Below are positions 46,866-55,343 of a DNA stretch of 64,000 nt, in pieces. The position numbers were made by a program, and so were the translations under genes. The stretch spans positions 1 through 64,000 of the forward strand of contig CAVWUM010000005.1 in NCBI GenBank assembly GCA_963758205.1. Reading direction: 5' to 3'. The stretch comes from Owenweeksia sp963758205 (GTDB lineage Bacteria; Bacteroidota; Bacteroidia; Flavobacteriales; Schleiferiaceae). The stretch's first letter is position 1; each line of letters begins with the position of its first letter. The notes under the pieces are model-generated. The model worked only from the letters and a program-made list of their open reading frames with translations. It was not told where the DNA came from and searched no databases.

Positions 46866-48542
46866 ATGAAACATAACGCTCTAAAATACGCGGCTCAAAA
46901 GCTAAATAGCTCAGAGTCCGAAAGGTTACATTCTCTAAAAGAATATGATTTTTCGGACGCCCTGACCGATGAAAGTTTCGATATTCTGACTGAAATGGCT
47001 TTAAATTTTACCCAATGTGAGGTAGCGGCCATTTCTTTTGTAGGTGAGGATGAACTTTTTTTCAAAAATTTAAGGGGCCTTATTGCTACCTCTTTCACAA
47101 GGGGTAATCTCCCGTGCGAAATTGCCATCACCAAAGGTGAAATCTACGAGGTGCAGGATTTGAGCAAACACCCCACCCTAAAACAACGGCTAATTACAAA
47201 AGGCGGTAAACCTCTAAAATACTATGCTGGGGCACCACTTATAAACAAAGACGGTTTTTACCTGGGTACCATTTGTGTTTTTGACTCTAGGCCTAAAAAA
47301 TTAACCGCGGAAAAGCTAAACACACTAAAGCTGCTTGCAAGAAAGGTGATGCTTACCCTTGAGTTAAAACGAAAGGAAAGATTAGCTAAAGAAGCCCTGG
47401 AGATAAGATCGGAAAAGCTCATAAAGGGCCATATGGAGCTTTTGCAGCAAAGCAAAAAACTGGAAAAAGCCAAAGCCGGTATCAGTACTAAGGAGCAGTT
47501 GCTACGTGGTATTTTAGATAACTCTCCACACTTGATTTCTTTAACAGACAGCCGTGGTTATTACGTGATGGTAAATAAGGCTGTAGCTGACCTGTTAAAG
47601 TTACCCGCTGAAGATATAGTGGGTAAACATGCTTCTGAAATGCATAATGATGCTGAACGCATAAGAAAGAACAAGGAGGTAATAGATCAGGTTATGGAAA
47701 CCGGTGAAACGAGCCCGCCTTTTGAGGAAGTACTCATCATTAATGGAGTAAAGAATTATTACCAGGTAGTGATAATTCCTGTAGAAAATACAGGGGGGGG
47801 AAGGATGATACTTCGCATAGCCACTAATGTAACCGAGCTCAAAGGTCTTGAGGTTAATCTGCATCGTAAAAATGAAGAGCTCGAAAGTCTAATCTATAGC
47901 TTATCGCATGATTTGCGGGGCCCTATCTCCTCAATTTTAGGATTATTGAATGTGGAGAAATACGCGAGCCTATCGGATATGCGCCAATATTTTTCTATGA
48001 TAAAAGAACAGACATTACGCATGGATAAATCTATCCATGATTTGGTTGAACTTAAGAATATTACCAACAAAACTGTAAAGCCAGTTCAGGTAGATATGCT
48101 CAGTTTGATAAATAAAATTGTGTATGAATTTAAGGATGCCAAGCCTGAGATAGAATTTAATCATCCTGAGGTACTAATGGTGAATACCGATGAATACTTT
48201 GTGGAGATTACCCTCAAAAGGGTGTTAACCAATGCTATGGAATATCATCATAAAGATGCACAGGCACCAGGCGTTGAAATTACCGCTACATCCGGCAAAG
48301 GGGGAGTAGCAGTATTGATAAGGGATAATGGTTTAGGAATTAGCCGTAAGGCCTTACCACGGGTATTCGAAATGTTTTATCGGGGTACAAGTCTATCTAC
48401 CGGCCACGGGTTAGGGCTTTACATTGCCCAAAATGCGCTGGCACGGGTAAAGGGAAAAATATCACTTAATAGTGTGGAAGGTTTGGGTACTGAAGTTGAA
48501 CTGTTGATACCAAACGTAAATGGTAAAACCTACATTGATTAG
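46866..48542 (+). CDS. GAF-PAS sensor histidine kinase
   Basis: 558 residues, cytosolic. GAF domain about 20-165 (LPCEIAITKGEIYEVQDLS, YYAGAPLINKDGFYLGTICVFD), a helical linker, PAS at about 212-325 (ILDNSPHLISLTDSRGYYVMVNKAVADLL), HisKA with H348 in YSLSHDLRGPISS, and HATPase_c with RDNGLGI and GHGLGLYI. No response regulator gene is adjacent, so it is an orphan kinase. Its own promoter is clear. Confidence 0.94.
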   Translation: MKHNALKYAAQKLNSSESERLHSLKEYDFSDALTDESFDILTEMALNFTQCEVAAISFVGEDELFFKNLRGLIATSFTRGNLPCEIAITKGEIYEVQDLSKHPTLKQRLITKGGKPLKYYAGAPLINKDGFYLGTICVFDSRPKKLTAEKLNTLKLLARKVMLTLELKRKERLAKEALEIRSEKLIKGHMELLQQSKKLEKAKAGISTKEQLLRGILDNSPHLISLTDSRGYYVMVNKAVADLLKLPAEDIVGKHASEMHNDAERIRKNKEVIDQVMETGETSPPFEEVLIINGVKNYYQVVIIPVENTGGGRMILRIATNVTELKGLEVNLHRKNEELESLIYSLSHDLRGPISSILGLLNVEKYASLSDMRQYFSMIKEQTLRMDKSIHDLVELKNITNKTVKPVQVDMLSLINKIVYEFKDAKPEIEFNHPEVLMVNTDEYFVEITLKRVLTNAMEYHHKDAQAPGVEITATSGKGGVAVLIRDNGLGISRKALPRVFEMFYRGTSLSTGHGLGLYIAQNALARVKGKISLNSVEGLGTEVELLIPNVNGKTYID

Positions 48543-48592
48543 GTTGAAAGCGTTTGTAAACGGATATTTTTATATTTGGGTAAAACCAAACC

Positions 48593-48958
48593 ATGAGCAG
48601 AAATTGCCCTGAGTGCAATGAGATAATTAAAGGCCGGGCCGACAAAAAGTTTTGCAGTGATAGCTGCCGCAATAGCCATAATAACCGAGTGTCACGACAG
48701 GTTAATAATATGGTGCGTAATGTAAACCGCCTGCTATCTAAAAACTACAGAATACTCACCCAACTCAACCCCAACGGAAAATCTAAAACCACCAGAGATG
48801 CCCTTGCTGTAAAGGGCTTTGACTTTAATCACCATACCAGTATTTACGAAACCAAAAAGGGCAGCCGCTATTACTTTTGTTATGATCAGGGTTATATTTT
48901 ACTGGAAGATAATCAGGTAGCTCTGGTAAAAAAGTATGATGATGTTAATAGCCTTTAG
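48593..48958 (+). CDS. Zinc-ribbon conserved hypothetical protein
   Basis: 121 residues. C5-x2-C8 and C21-x3-C25 (NCPECNEII ... KFCSDSCRNSHNNR) form a zinc ribbon followed by a basic helix, a fold suited to nucleic-acid binding. The C-terminal half is short beta strands (RYYFCYDQGYILLEDNQVALVKKY). Found as a conserved small protein in Bacteroidota; role unknown. Confidence 0.78.
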   Translation: MSRNCPECNEIIKGRADKKFCSDSCRNSHNNRVSRQVNNMVRNVNRLLSKNYRILTQLNPNGKSKTTRDALAVKGFDFNHHTSIYETKKGSRYYFCYDQGYILLEDNQVALVKKYDDVNSL

Positions 48959-48982
48959 GGCAGGTAAAAAGGTCATATTCCG

Positions 48983-48990
48983 TACTTTTG
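48983..48990 (+). promoter_or_regulatory. Predicted -7 box for ppa
   Basis: TACTTTTG matches TAnnTTTG, 56 bp before the ppa ATG. A weak TTTAGG lies upstream as -33. Confidence 0.5.
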
Positions 48991-49046
48991 CGGCTTCAAA
49001 CAAATGCTTCAAAATTTGGGCATAGCCCAAAGCAATCACACTATAT

Positions 49047-49598
49047 ATGAAAGAACTTTTTAATCCCTGGCACCACGTATCAGCGGGCGAGGACATACCC
49101 GATTATGTAAACGCCATTATTGAAATCCCGAAAGGAAGCCGCGCCAAATATGAGTTGGATAAGGAAACCGGAATAATTAAGCTCGACAGGGTTTTATACT
49201 CAGCCGTTTATTACCCCGCCAATTACGGTTTTATTCCTCAAACCTATGGCGAAGACCGCGACCCGTTGGATATCCTGGTGTTATCTCAGGTGGACATGGT
49301 ACCCCTTTGCCTGGTGCGCGCCAAGGTAATTGGTGTAATGCGTATGATTGATAATGGCGAAGGCGATGATAAAATTATTGCCGTGGCCGATGGCGATCCC
49401 AGTGTAGCCCACTTTAATAATATTGAGGAATTGCCCGCCCACCTGGTATCAGAAATGAAAAGCTTTTTTGAAGACTATAAGAAGCTGGAGAAAAAAGAAG
49501 TACAGGTGGAGGAGTTTCAAAACAAAACCACGGCCACTGAAATCATTTATGAAAGCATTGAGTTCTACAACCGCAAATTCAGTCACCTGAAGAGGTAA
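49047..49598 (+). CDS. ppa: Inorganic pyrophosphatase, family I
   Basis: 183 residues. Hydrolyses PPi to two phosphates in the cytosol, pulling biosynthesis forward. Signature EDRDPLDILVLSQ (the D-x-D-P-x-D metal-binding site), IEIPKGSRAKYELDKETG near the start, and YYPANYGFIPQTYG. Full length and intact. Terminator follows. Confidence 0.97.
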   Translation: MKELFNPWHHVSAGEDIPDYVNAIIEIPKGSRAKYELDKETGIIKLDRVLYSAVYYPANYGFIPQTYGEDRDPLDILVLSQVDMVPLCLVRAKVIGVMRMIDNGEGDDKIIAVADGDPSVAHFNNIEELPAHLVSEMKSFFEDYKKLEKKEVQVEEFQNKTTATEIIYESIEFYNRKFSHLKR

Positions 49599-49618
49599 CA
49601 GTAAATGCTAAGAGAAAA

Positions 49619-49650
49619 AAGGGCCTGAAGCTGAATAGTTACAGGCCTTT
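49619..49650 (+). terminator. Terminator between ppa and purT
   Basis: AAGGGCCTG (49619-49627) pairs with CAGGCCTTT (49642-49650) with one G-U; convergent genes on each side. Confidence 0.75.
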
Positions 49651-49651
49651 A

Positions 49652-50818
49652 TTATTTTACAGCTACCTTATCTGCAATACTTCTCGCCTTTTTCCTTAAT
49701 GCCTCCACATCAGCATTTACTTCATCATACACCAAACTCACTCCCATCCTGCGGTAGGGGCGGGTAGTGGGTTTGCCGAATATGCGGATATCGGTATTTT
49801 TTTCTTGCAGTGCCTTATCTACACCGCTGTATTGCGGCTGGTTTTGGCTTTCGCCAGATGCCAGTATTACGGCAGAAACCCCGGCACGCTCAAGTTTAAG
49901 TTCGGGTATGGGTAAGTTTAATATAGCGCGGGCATGCAGCTCAAATTCACTAAGGGTTTGAGTTTTGGCCAATGTTACCATGCCGGTATCATGTGGCCGT
50001 GGGGATAGCTCCGAGAAGTAGACTCCATCATCAGCAATAAAAAACTCTACACCCCAAATGCCGGCTCCACCAAGGGCCTCAGTTACCTTTCCGGCCATTT
50101 GTTGTGCATCGGCCAGGTCTTCATCCGAAATGGCGCAGGGCTGCCAGCTTTCCATGTAATCGCCACGCTCTTGCCTGTGGCCAATGGCCGGGCAAAAAAG
50201 GGTTGGTCCATTATTCCGGGTAACCGTAAGCAGGGTAATCTCTGTATGAAAGCTAATGAAACCTTCCACAATTACTTCCTTTAAATCGCCACGGCTTCCT
50301 TCCAGCGCATATTTCCAGGCCTTATTTATATCAGCTTCTGTTTTAATTACAGACTGCCCCTTGCCGCTGCTGGACATTAAAGGTTTTACCACACAGGGCA
50401 TACCGATGTTCTCAACTGCTGCTTTAAATTCATCAGCACTTGTAGCGTATTGATAAGGTGCTGTTCTTACGCCTAAATCCTTCGCGGCCAGGTCACGGAT
50501 CAGTTTGCGGTTCATGGTGTAATTGGCCGCTTTAGCACTGGGCACCACGTTTAATCCCTGTTTTTCATACTCATAAAATCGCTCAGTGCGTATACTCTCC
50601 ACCTCAGGCACTATCAATTTTGGATTGTGCTTTTTTACCATGGCATCCAGTTGTTCGCCATTAAGCATGTCCAGTACTTCGTATTCATCTGCTACCTGCA
50701 TGGCCGGAGCATCAGCATAATTATCGCAGGCTACAACATGCTGCCCGAGTCTTTTTAAAGAAATTACCAGTTCCTTACCTAATTCGCCAGAGCCCAACAG
50801 AAGAATTTTATGTGACAT
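49652..50818 (-). CDS. purT: Formate-dependent phosphoribosylglycinamide formyltransferase
   Basis: 388 residues. ATP-grasp enzyme that formylates GAR with formate and ATP in purine synthesis. N-terminal KILLLGSGELGKELVISLKRLGQ, then PEVESIRTE, the ATP-grasp core with CVVKPLMSSSGKGQSVI and GGAGIWGVEFFI, and FSELSPRPHDTGMVTLA as the metal-binding loop. Normal length. The ATG is 67 bp from the next divergent promoter. Confidence 0.97.
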   Translation of the reverse strand: MSHKILLLGSGELGKELVISLKRLGQHVVACDNYADAPAMQVADEYEVLDMLNGEQLDAMVKKHNPKLIVPEVESIRTERFYEYEKQGLNVVPSAKAANYTMNRKLIRDLAAKDLGVRTAPYQYATSADEFKAAVENIGMPCVVKPLMSSSGKGQSVIKTEADINKAWKYALEGSRGDLKEVIVEGFISFHTEITLLTVTRNNGPTLFCPAIGHRQERGDYMESWQPCAISDEDLADAQQMAGKVTEALGGAGIWGVEFFIADDGVYFSELSPRPHDTGMVTLAKTQTLSEFELHARAILNLPIPELKLERAGVSAVILASGESQNQPQYSGVDKALQEKNTDIRIFGKPTTRPYRRMGVSLVYDEVNADVEALRKKARSIADKVAVK

Positions 50819-50884
50819 ACCAATATGTGTTTCAGGATGGCGAAATTAAAGATTAGGTATGGCTTTTTGAATAATAGCCGCCTT

Positions 50885-50915
50885 TTGCTAAAAGTGATAC
50901 GCAAAGCTACCTTTG
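50885..50915 (+). promoter_or_regulatory. Predicted Bacteroidota promoter, near-leaderless
   Basis: TTTG-type -33 at 50885-50887 (TTG) and TACCTTTG at 50908-50915, spacing 20 bp: one of the best matches in the window. It ends 5 bp before ATG 50921, which decides against the longer frame from 50825. Confidence 0.75.
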
Positions 50916-50920
50916 CGTTG

Positions 50921-51319
50921 ATGAAAAAAGACATAAACATGCCTAAGGTTACTGACGTAAAAGTGGCCGTTGGCAAAACGATAAACGAAAAAGGCGAAAG
51001 CGATTGGTATGTGTATATCATCAATAACAAGCCTGTACAGCTAAATGATGTAATGGTAGTGAGCAATGCCGATGAAAATGAGAATGGCACAGGTAGAAAA
51101 ACCTCCACTTTGCGCCATATGATGGAAAAACTACCAGCAAGCAGCTCGGCCAAGATTGAAAGAATAGACCCGGCTGTATTTGGTTTCTACAATACCTTTT
51201 GGGTAAGCTTTTACATAGGCCGCGAAATTTTTGATAAAAAATTCAGAATAGAGCCTTTTCAGGAGTGGGACCTGGAGCCTATAGCGGAATTGAGCATGGA
51301 AGGAAAGTTGGGGGAGTAA
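50921..51319 (+). CDS. Conserved hypothetical protein
   Basis: 132 residues from ATG 50921 (MKKDINMPKVTDVKVAVG); a second ATG at 50939 would give MPKVTDV. An alpha/beta protein with SDWYVYIINNKPVQLNDVMVVSNADENENGTGRKTSTLRHMMEKLPASSSAKIERIDP, which matches a small Flavobacteriia family of unknown role. The upstream promoter places transcription start at or next to this ATG. The csaA-type gene starts 23 bp after its stop, so they may be co-transcribed. Confidence 0.75.
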   Translation: MKKDINMPKVTDVKVAVGKTINEKGESDWYVYIINNKPVQLNDVMVVSNADENENGTGRKTSTLRHMMEKLPASSSAKIERIDPAVFGFYNTFWVSFYIGREIFDKKFRIEPFQEWDLEPIAELSMEGKLGE

Positions 51320-51342
51320 GTAAAGAGTTAATACATAGCACT

Positions 51343-51678
51343 ATGTCCACCATCACCTGGCCTGACTTCGAAAAAATTGACATCCGCACCGGAACCATTA
51401 TCAGGGTAGAGGATTTTCCTGAAGCCCGAAAGCCTGCCTATAAGCTATTTATAGATTTTGGTCCGTTGGGCGAAAAGAAGACATCTGCACAGATTACCAG
51501 ACTTTACCAAAAAGAGGATTTGGTGGGCAGGCAGATTATAGCTGTAGTTAATTTTCCGCCAAAGCAAATTGGTAATTTTATGAGTGAATGCCTGGTGCTT
51601 GGGGTGGTTGGCACTGATGGTGAAGTAAGTCTTTTATCGGCTGATCATAGGTTGGGGAACGGCCTCAGAATCGGTTGA
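51343..51678 (+). CDS. csaA: CsaA-like tRNA-binding protein
   Basis: 111 residues from ATG 51343 (MSTITWPDFEKIDIRTGTII). A stand-alone OB-fold tRNA-binding domain of the CsaA/EMAP-II type: RTGTIIRVEDFPEARKPAYKLFIDFG, then TSAQITRLYQKEDLVGRQIIAVVNFPPKQIGNFMSECLVLG. CsaA binds tRNA and has been linked to protein export. An in-frame extension to 51265 overlaps the previous gene and is rejected. Confidence 0.93.
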   Translation: MSTITWPDFEKIDIRTGTIIRVEDFPEARKPAYKLFIDFGPLGEKKTSAQITRLYQKEDLVGRQIIAVVNFPPKQIGNFMSECLVLGVVGTDGEVSLLSADHRLGNGLRIG

Positions 51679-52042
51679 GCTATCATATTTTTTTTCATGG
51701 CTATTCTCAATATGGGACAAAAATCGTCTCTTTTACCGTATCCACTTTTGTGCTATGGATCCGAATGGACTGATTAGTATTGTAAATTTTTGATGAATGT
51801 AAGTAGGTGAGGATGTTTGTTAAAAAATTCCATAAGTGCTGATTTACAGCTAAATATTGACTTCCATGCCTATTGCGTTTCTTGCTCCATTTATGGAAAA
51901 AAGGGAATAAAAGTGCCATAATTTCCCAGTATGACATCCAAATGGGGGTAGATGAAAAATTAAAGTACTGGTAAACAGAAGTTTAAGGTTTTTGGATTTA
52001 AATTTTCCTACAGCTTTCTGAAACATTTAAACTCAACTCAAA
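51679..52042. other. Intergenic region before the second LruC locus
   Basis: 364 bp without a credible gene; a 76-codon minus-strand frame at 51707-51937 has no sensible composition. AT-rich; promoter of the lipoprotein gene expected but not clear. Confidence 0.5.
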
Positions 52043-52462
52043 ATGAAGAAATTCCTACTACCGGGGATTTTCTGCTGCGTATTATTTTCATGCGCTAAGG
52101 AAGAAGCCAACTCCGGAATTAACGGAAAGCAAAACGTTACAAGTTTTGATGAAATGAAAATCCAGCCCACTTTTGATTGGGCCACCTCCCACAAGATTAC
52201 TCTTAATATTTAAGGTTTAAAAGATGGTACTCCTGCAGGGCATTATCTTGTAGTTACTGATCCGTCAGGTGCGGAGATTTACAGAATACTAACAAGGCTT
52301 ACGGCCAGCCATAGCCTTACTTTTTCCTTAGCAGATCAATACAATGAGGTAAACGTAAGTTTTGGCTCCATAAGCAAGCGTGTTGAGGTCAAAAACCGCA
52401 GCGCCTATTTTGATTATTCAATGGTTGATAACAGGTCAGACCTTGACCCTCAGGACCGTTAA
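52043..52462 (+). pseudogene. LruC-locus small lipoprotein with in-frame stop
   Basis: From ATG 52043 comes a lipoprotein (MKKFLLPGIFCCVLFSCAKEEA; lipid Cys17; A-K-E-E after it fits the surface-export X-K-(D/E)2 signal). At 52211-52213 an in-frame TAA interrupts it after 56 residues; the same frame then stays open for 82 codons (GLKDGTPAGHYLVVTDPSG ... DNRSDLDPQDR) to 52462, 27 bp before the LruC gene. The whole would be 139 residues with a small beta domain like the N-terminal domain of the LruC protein at 10743. A CAA-to-TAA change explains it best. Confidence 0.65.
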
Positions 52463-52489
52463 TCTCCAAACTCTAACAATACTACTATC

Positions 52490-53923
52490 ATGAAAAAAAT
52501 TGCAATACTTTGCTCGGCCATATGGCTGGGTGCAGCTAACCTATATGCTCAGGAAGCCCAAAATTTTGATGCCGAAACAGGAAGAAACAACCTTGCCAGC
52601 CAATGCTGGATATTCTCGGGAACTGATTTGAAAACCACCGGATCCGAATCCATAAATAGTGGTGCTTCCGAGCCGTATGTTAGAACAGGGCAACTTACAG
52701 GAACTCCAAATTTTCTTGCAACTCCTTTTATGTCTTTTAATGGTGCCGGCACTCTTACTTTTAAGCATAAGCTTAGCGCCAACAATGGTACCACAAGGTT
52801 GCTGCGGGTTTATCTTTTAGATATTAATGATAACCAGGTGGGAGCTGAACTTTACTCCTGGAATTATGTGGCTATGGAAGGCCCTATGACCAATAGGCCA
52901 AGATTTTTTACTACCGTTAGAAATGCCACTGTGGCCTATAATCTTACCGGAGATTATCGTGTGGTTTTTGAATTTAGCGGAACAGGTGCTACAAGCCGTG
53001 GGGTTTTAGACGATATTGCCTTTACCAGCGGTAGTTTTGTTTCTGATCCTGCCAATAATTGTTTGCCGGCTTCATCATGTACGGATTCTGACAATGATAA
53101 TGTATGTGATGCTCAGGATGAATTTCCAAACGATCCAAACCGAGCTTACCGATCAGCCAGCACTGCATTTACCTATGCTTTTGAAGATTTATGGCCGGCC
53201 ACAGGTGACTATGATTTTAATGATGCCGTAATTTGGTATAGCAGTAACTACGTGCTTAATGGAGCTAACCAAGTAGTGGCCATGGAGTGGAAGAGTGTGA
53301 CACGTGCGGTAGGCGCAGGTATGCAAAATGGCTTTGCCTTGCATTTTCCATCGCTTAGCGCTAATTCTGTTACATCCGTATCCGGTAGTGTACTTAATGG
53401 TAACTATGTAAGCAACAGTGCCAACGGTACCGAATCAGGCTCTAACAATGCAGTAGTCTTTATTTATGAATCAGCTGAAGATGTAATAAACAGGGTAGGT
53501 GGGCCTTTTTACAATACAGTGCCCGGTGCAGCTATGGGTATTTCTGATACGATAAATATCACTATCAATTTTACCTCTTTGGCTAATGCTCCTGTATTCG
53601 ATCCTTTTTTAGTGGTAAACCAGGATAGAGGCCGCGAAATACACCGTTCAGGCTGGGCGCCCACCTCTATGGCAAACTCTGCTTATTTTGGTACCTCGCA
53701 GGATGACTCAAATATTGGGGAAAACAGGTATTATGTTACTAAGCAAAACTTTCCGTGGGTGGTTACCATTCCCGGAGGATTTCAATATGACTACCCTGCC
53801 GAAAAAGAAGATATAGTAACCGGCCACTTAAAATTTGCATCATGGGCACAAAGCAGTGGCGCCAGTTTTAGTGATTGGTATGAGGATGAAACTGGTTATA
53901 GAAACCAGGCTAAAATTTATTAG
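52490..53923 (+). CDS. LruC domain-containing secreted protein
   Basis: 477 residues. Signal peptide MKKIAILCSAIWLGAANLYAQ. Residues 25-185 are a jellyroll-like beta domain (TFKHKLSANNGTTRLLRVYLLD, VVFEFSGTGATSRGVLDDIAF). A TSP3-like calcium-binding stretch (TDSDNDNVCDAQDEFPNDPN) spans about 198-218, then the LruC domain with FEDLWPATGDYDFNDAV (231-247) and GREIHRSGWAPTS. No lipobox, so unlike its paralogue at 10743 it is probably periplasmic or secreted. The two share the LruC C-terminus but differ N-terminally. Likely partner: the lipoprotein 27 bp upstream. Confidence 0.9.
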   Translation: MKKIAILCSAIWLGAANLYAQEAQNFDAETGRNNLASQCWIFSGTDLKTTGSESINSGASEPYVRTGQLTGTPNFLATPFMSFNGAGTLTFKHKLSANNGTTRLLRVYLLDINDNQVGAELYSWNYVAMEGPMTNRPRFFTTVRNATVAYNLTGDYRVVFEFSGTGATSRGVLDDIAFTSGSFVSDPANNCLPASSCTDSDNDNVCDAQDEFPNDPNRAYRSASTAFTYAFEDLWPATGDYDFNDAVIWYSSNYVLNGANQVVAMEWKSVTRAVGAGMQNGFALHFPSLSANSVTSVSGSVLNGNYVSNSANGTESGSNNAVVFIYESAEDVINRVGGPFYNTVPGAAMGISDTINITINFTSLANAPVFDPFLVVNQDRGREIHRSGWAPTSMANSAYFGTSQDDSNIGENRYYVTKQNFPWVVTIPGGFQYDYPAEKEDIVTGHLKFASWAQSSGASFSDWYEDETGYRNQAKIY

Positions 53924-53943
53924 GATTGAGATTGTGCAATAGG

Positions 53944-53973
53944 AAGAAACCGGCCCCAGTGGCTGGTTTCTTT
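53944..53973 (+). terminator. Rho-independent terminator
   Basis: AAGAAACCGGCC (53944-53955) pairs with GGCTGGTTTCTT (53961-53972), one G-U; T-rich bases follow. Confidence 0.85.
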
Positions 53974-54019
53974 ATTTTAGGTATTTTCGGTTGGTACAGA
54001 GTTTGACTATCAAATACCT

Positions 54020-54610
54020 ATGCAGAAGAAGCTCTCCCCACAAAATGTATCAAACTGGGTGGCCAAAGCCATTTCAGAAATCCCTGAACCAAAGCTGGCT
54101 GGTAATCCGAATGATCAGGTTTACCTTAAAAAACTAATCAAGCACTCGGCTTTAAAAAGTAGTTCGGTATCGGCAACACTGGCGCTTCCGGGTGGGTTTT
54201 TAGGGTATGTTTCCATGATACCCGACATGGCTGTGGTGTGGCAAATTCAATCACAATTGATAAGTAATATTGCAGCAGCGCATGGTAAACATCACCTGGT
54301 TACCCGAGAGCAAATGCTTTGGTGTATGTTTCGCCAGATAGGAGTGGGGGCCCTTAAGGAGATAATTGTGCAACAGGGCAGCCAGTACCTGGTAAAACAA
54401 ATGGGCCCTAAAATCAAAAAGCAAATTCTTGAAAAAATCGGCTACAACGTTTTAAAGGCATCTGGTGGTAAAGCCTTTGGCAGAATTGTGCCTGTGCTGG
54501 GTACTGTTTCGGCAGGGGCGCTAACCTATTATGATACCTGGCGGGTTGGAAAAAATGCCATGGAGTTTTATTCCCGTGATGTGATTCTGCTTCCACCTCA
54601 TACCGATTAG
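54020..54610 (+). CDS. EcsC-like protein
   Basis: 196 residues. Conserved glycine- and alanine-rich helices typical of the EcsC family: SSSVSATLALPGGFLGYVSMIPDMAVVWQIQSQLISNIAAAHG, then GKAFGRIVPVLGTVSAGALTYYDTWRVGKNA. The hydrophobic helices suggest a membrane-associated or amphipathic protein. EcsC roles are poorly understood. The ZIP transporter gene starts seven bases after its stop, so the two are co-transcribed. Confidence 0.65.
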   Translation: MQKKLSPQNVSNWVAKAISEIPEPKLAGNPNDQVYLKKLIKHSALKSSSVSATLALPGGFLGYVSMIPDMAVVWQIQSQLISNIAAAHGKHHLVTREQMLWCMFRQIGVGALKEIIVQQGSQYLVKQMGPKIKKQILEKIGYNVLKASGGKAFGRIVPVLGTVSAGALTYYDTWRVGKNAMEFYSRDVILLPPHTD

Positions 54611-54617
54611 AAGAGCA

Positions 54618-55331
54618 ATGGAATATCTGCAAAAACTCATTTTACTTTCTCTAGTAGCAGGGGCAGCCATTCCCGTTGGTGGGGCCATTGGCGCCATTAG
54701 TGATATATATCCTAAGTGGCTAAATGAGGAGTGGAAGCATGGTATTATAGCTTTTGGGGGAGGAGCACTTATTTCTGCAGTAGCCTTGGTTTTGGTTCCT
54801 GAAGGTTCACATTATTTGAGCTCCTTCTGGACGATAACCTCATTTATTTTAGGGGGTATTTTCTTTTGCCTGGCAGATGCCTTTCTTTCCCGTAAAGGCG
54901 GTTCAGCTTCTCAGCTCATGGCTATGTTGTTAGATTTTGTTCCGGAGGCTATGGCGTTAGGTGCAGCTTTGGTTTTGGGAGAGGGTAGTGCTATGCTCAT
55001 TGCATTTTTGATTGCCATTCAAAATCTACCAGAAGGTTTTAATTCCTTTAGGGAGATTAAAGCTTCCTCAAAATTTTCCACTGCAAAATTGCTGTTTACT
55101 TTCGCGGCAATTGCATTAATTGGTCCGCTTAGCGCACTGGTAGGTTCAGAGGTGCTGGCCCAACAAACTCACTGGCTAGGCTTTGTAATGCTCTTCAGTT
55201 CTGGTGGTATTTTGTTTTTAACCTTTCGGGATATAGCACCCGCCTCTAAACTTGATAAACATTGGTTGCCATCGCTGGGGGCGGTATTGGGTTTTGCCGT
55301 TGGCTTGCTGGGGCATTTGATGAATGGGTAG
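54618..55331 (+). CDS. ZIP-family metal transporter
   Basis: 237 residues with about eight membrane helices. ZIP motifs: a helix ending DFVPEAMALGAALV (E in the binuclear metal site) and LIAIQNLPEGFNSF (N-x2-P-E). These line the metal path that moves Zn2+, Fe2+ or Mn2+ into the cytoplasm. Short His cytosolic loop is not evident. Starts seven bases after the EcsC-like gene. Confidence 0.9.
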   Translation: MEYLQKLILLSLVAGAAIPVGGAIGAISDIYPKWLNEEWKHGIIAFGGGALISAVALVLVPEGSHYLSSFWTITSFILGGIFFCLADAFLSRKGGSASQLMAMLLDFVPEAMALGAALVLGEGSAMLIAFLIAIQNLPEGFNSFREIKASSKFSTAKLLFTFAAIALIGPLSALVGSEVLAQQTHWLGFVMLFSSGGILFLTFRDIAPASKLDKHWLPSLGAVLGFAVGLLGHLMNG

Positions 55332-55343
55332 ATTTAATTCAAT

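Noticed and set aside
51707..51937. 76-codon minus-strand frame between csaA and the LruC locus
   Set aside because: No family, no sensible start region, and composition of untranslated AT-rich DNA.
54020..55331. EcsC-like plus ZIP pair as a defined metal operon
   Set aside because: Seven-base spacing shows co-transcription, but EcsC has no known metal link, so I made no functional claim.
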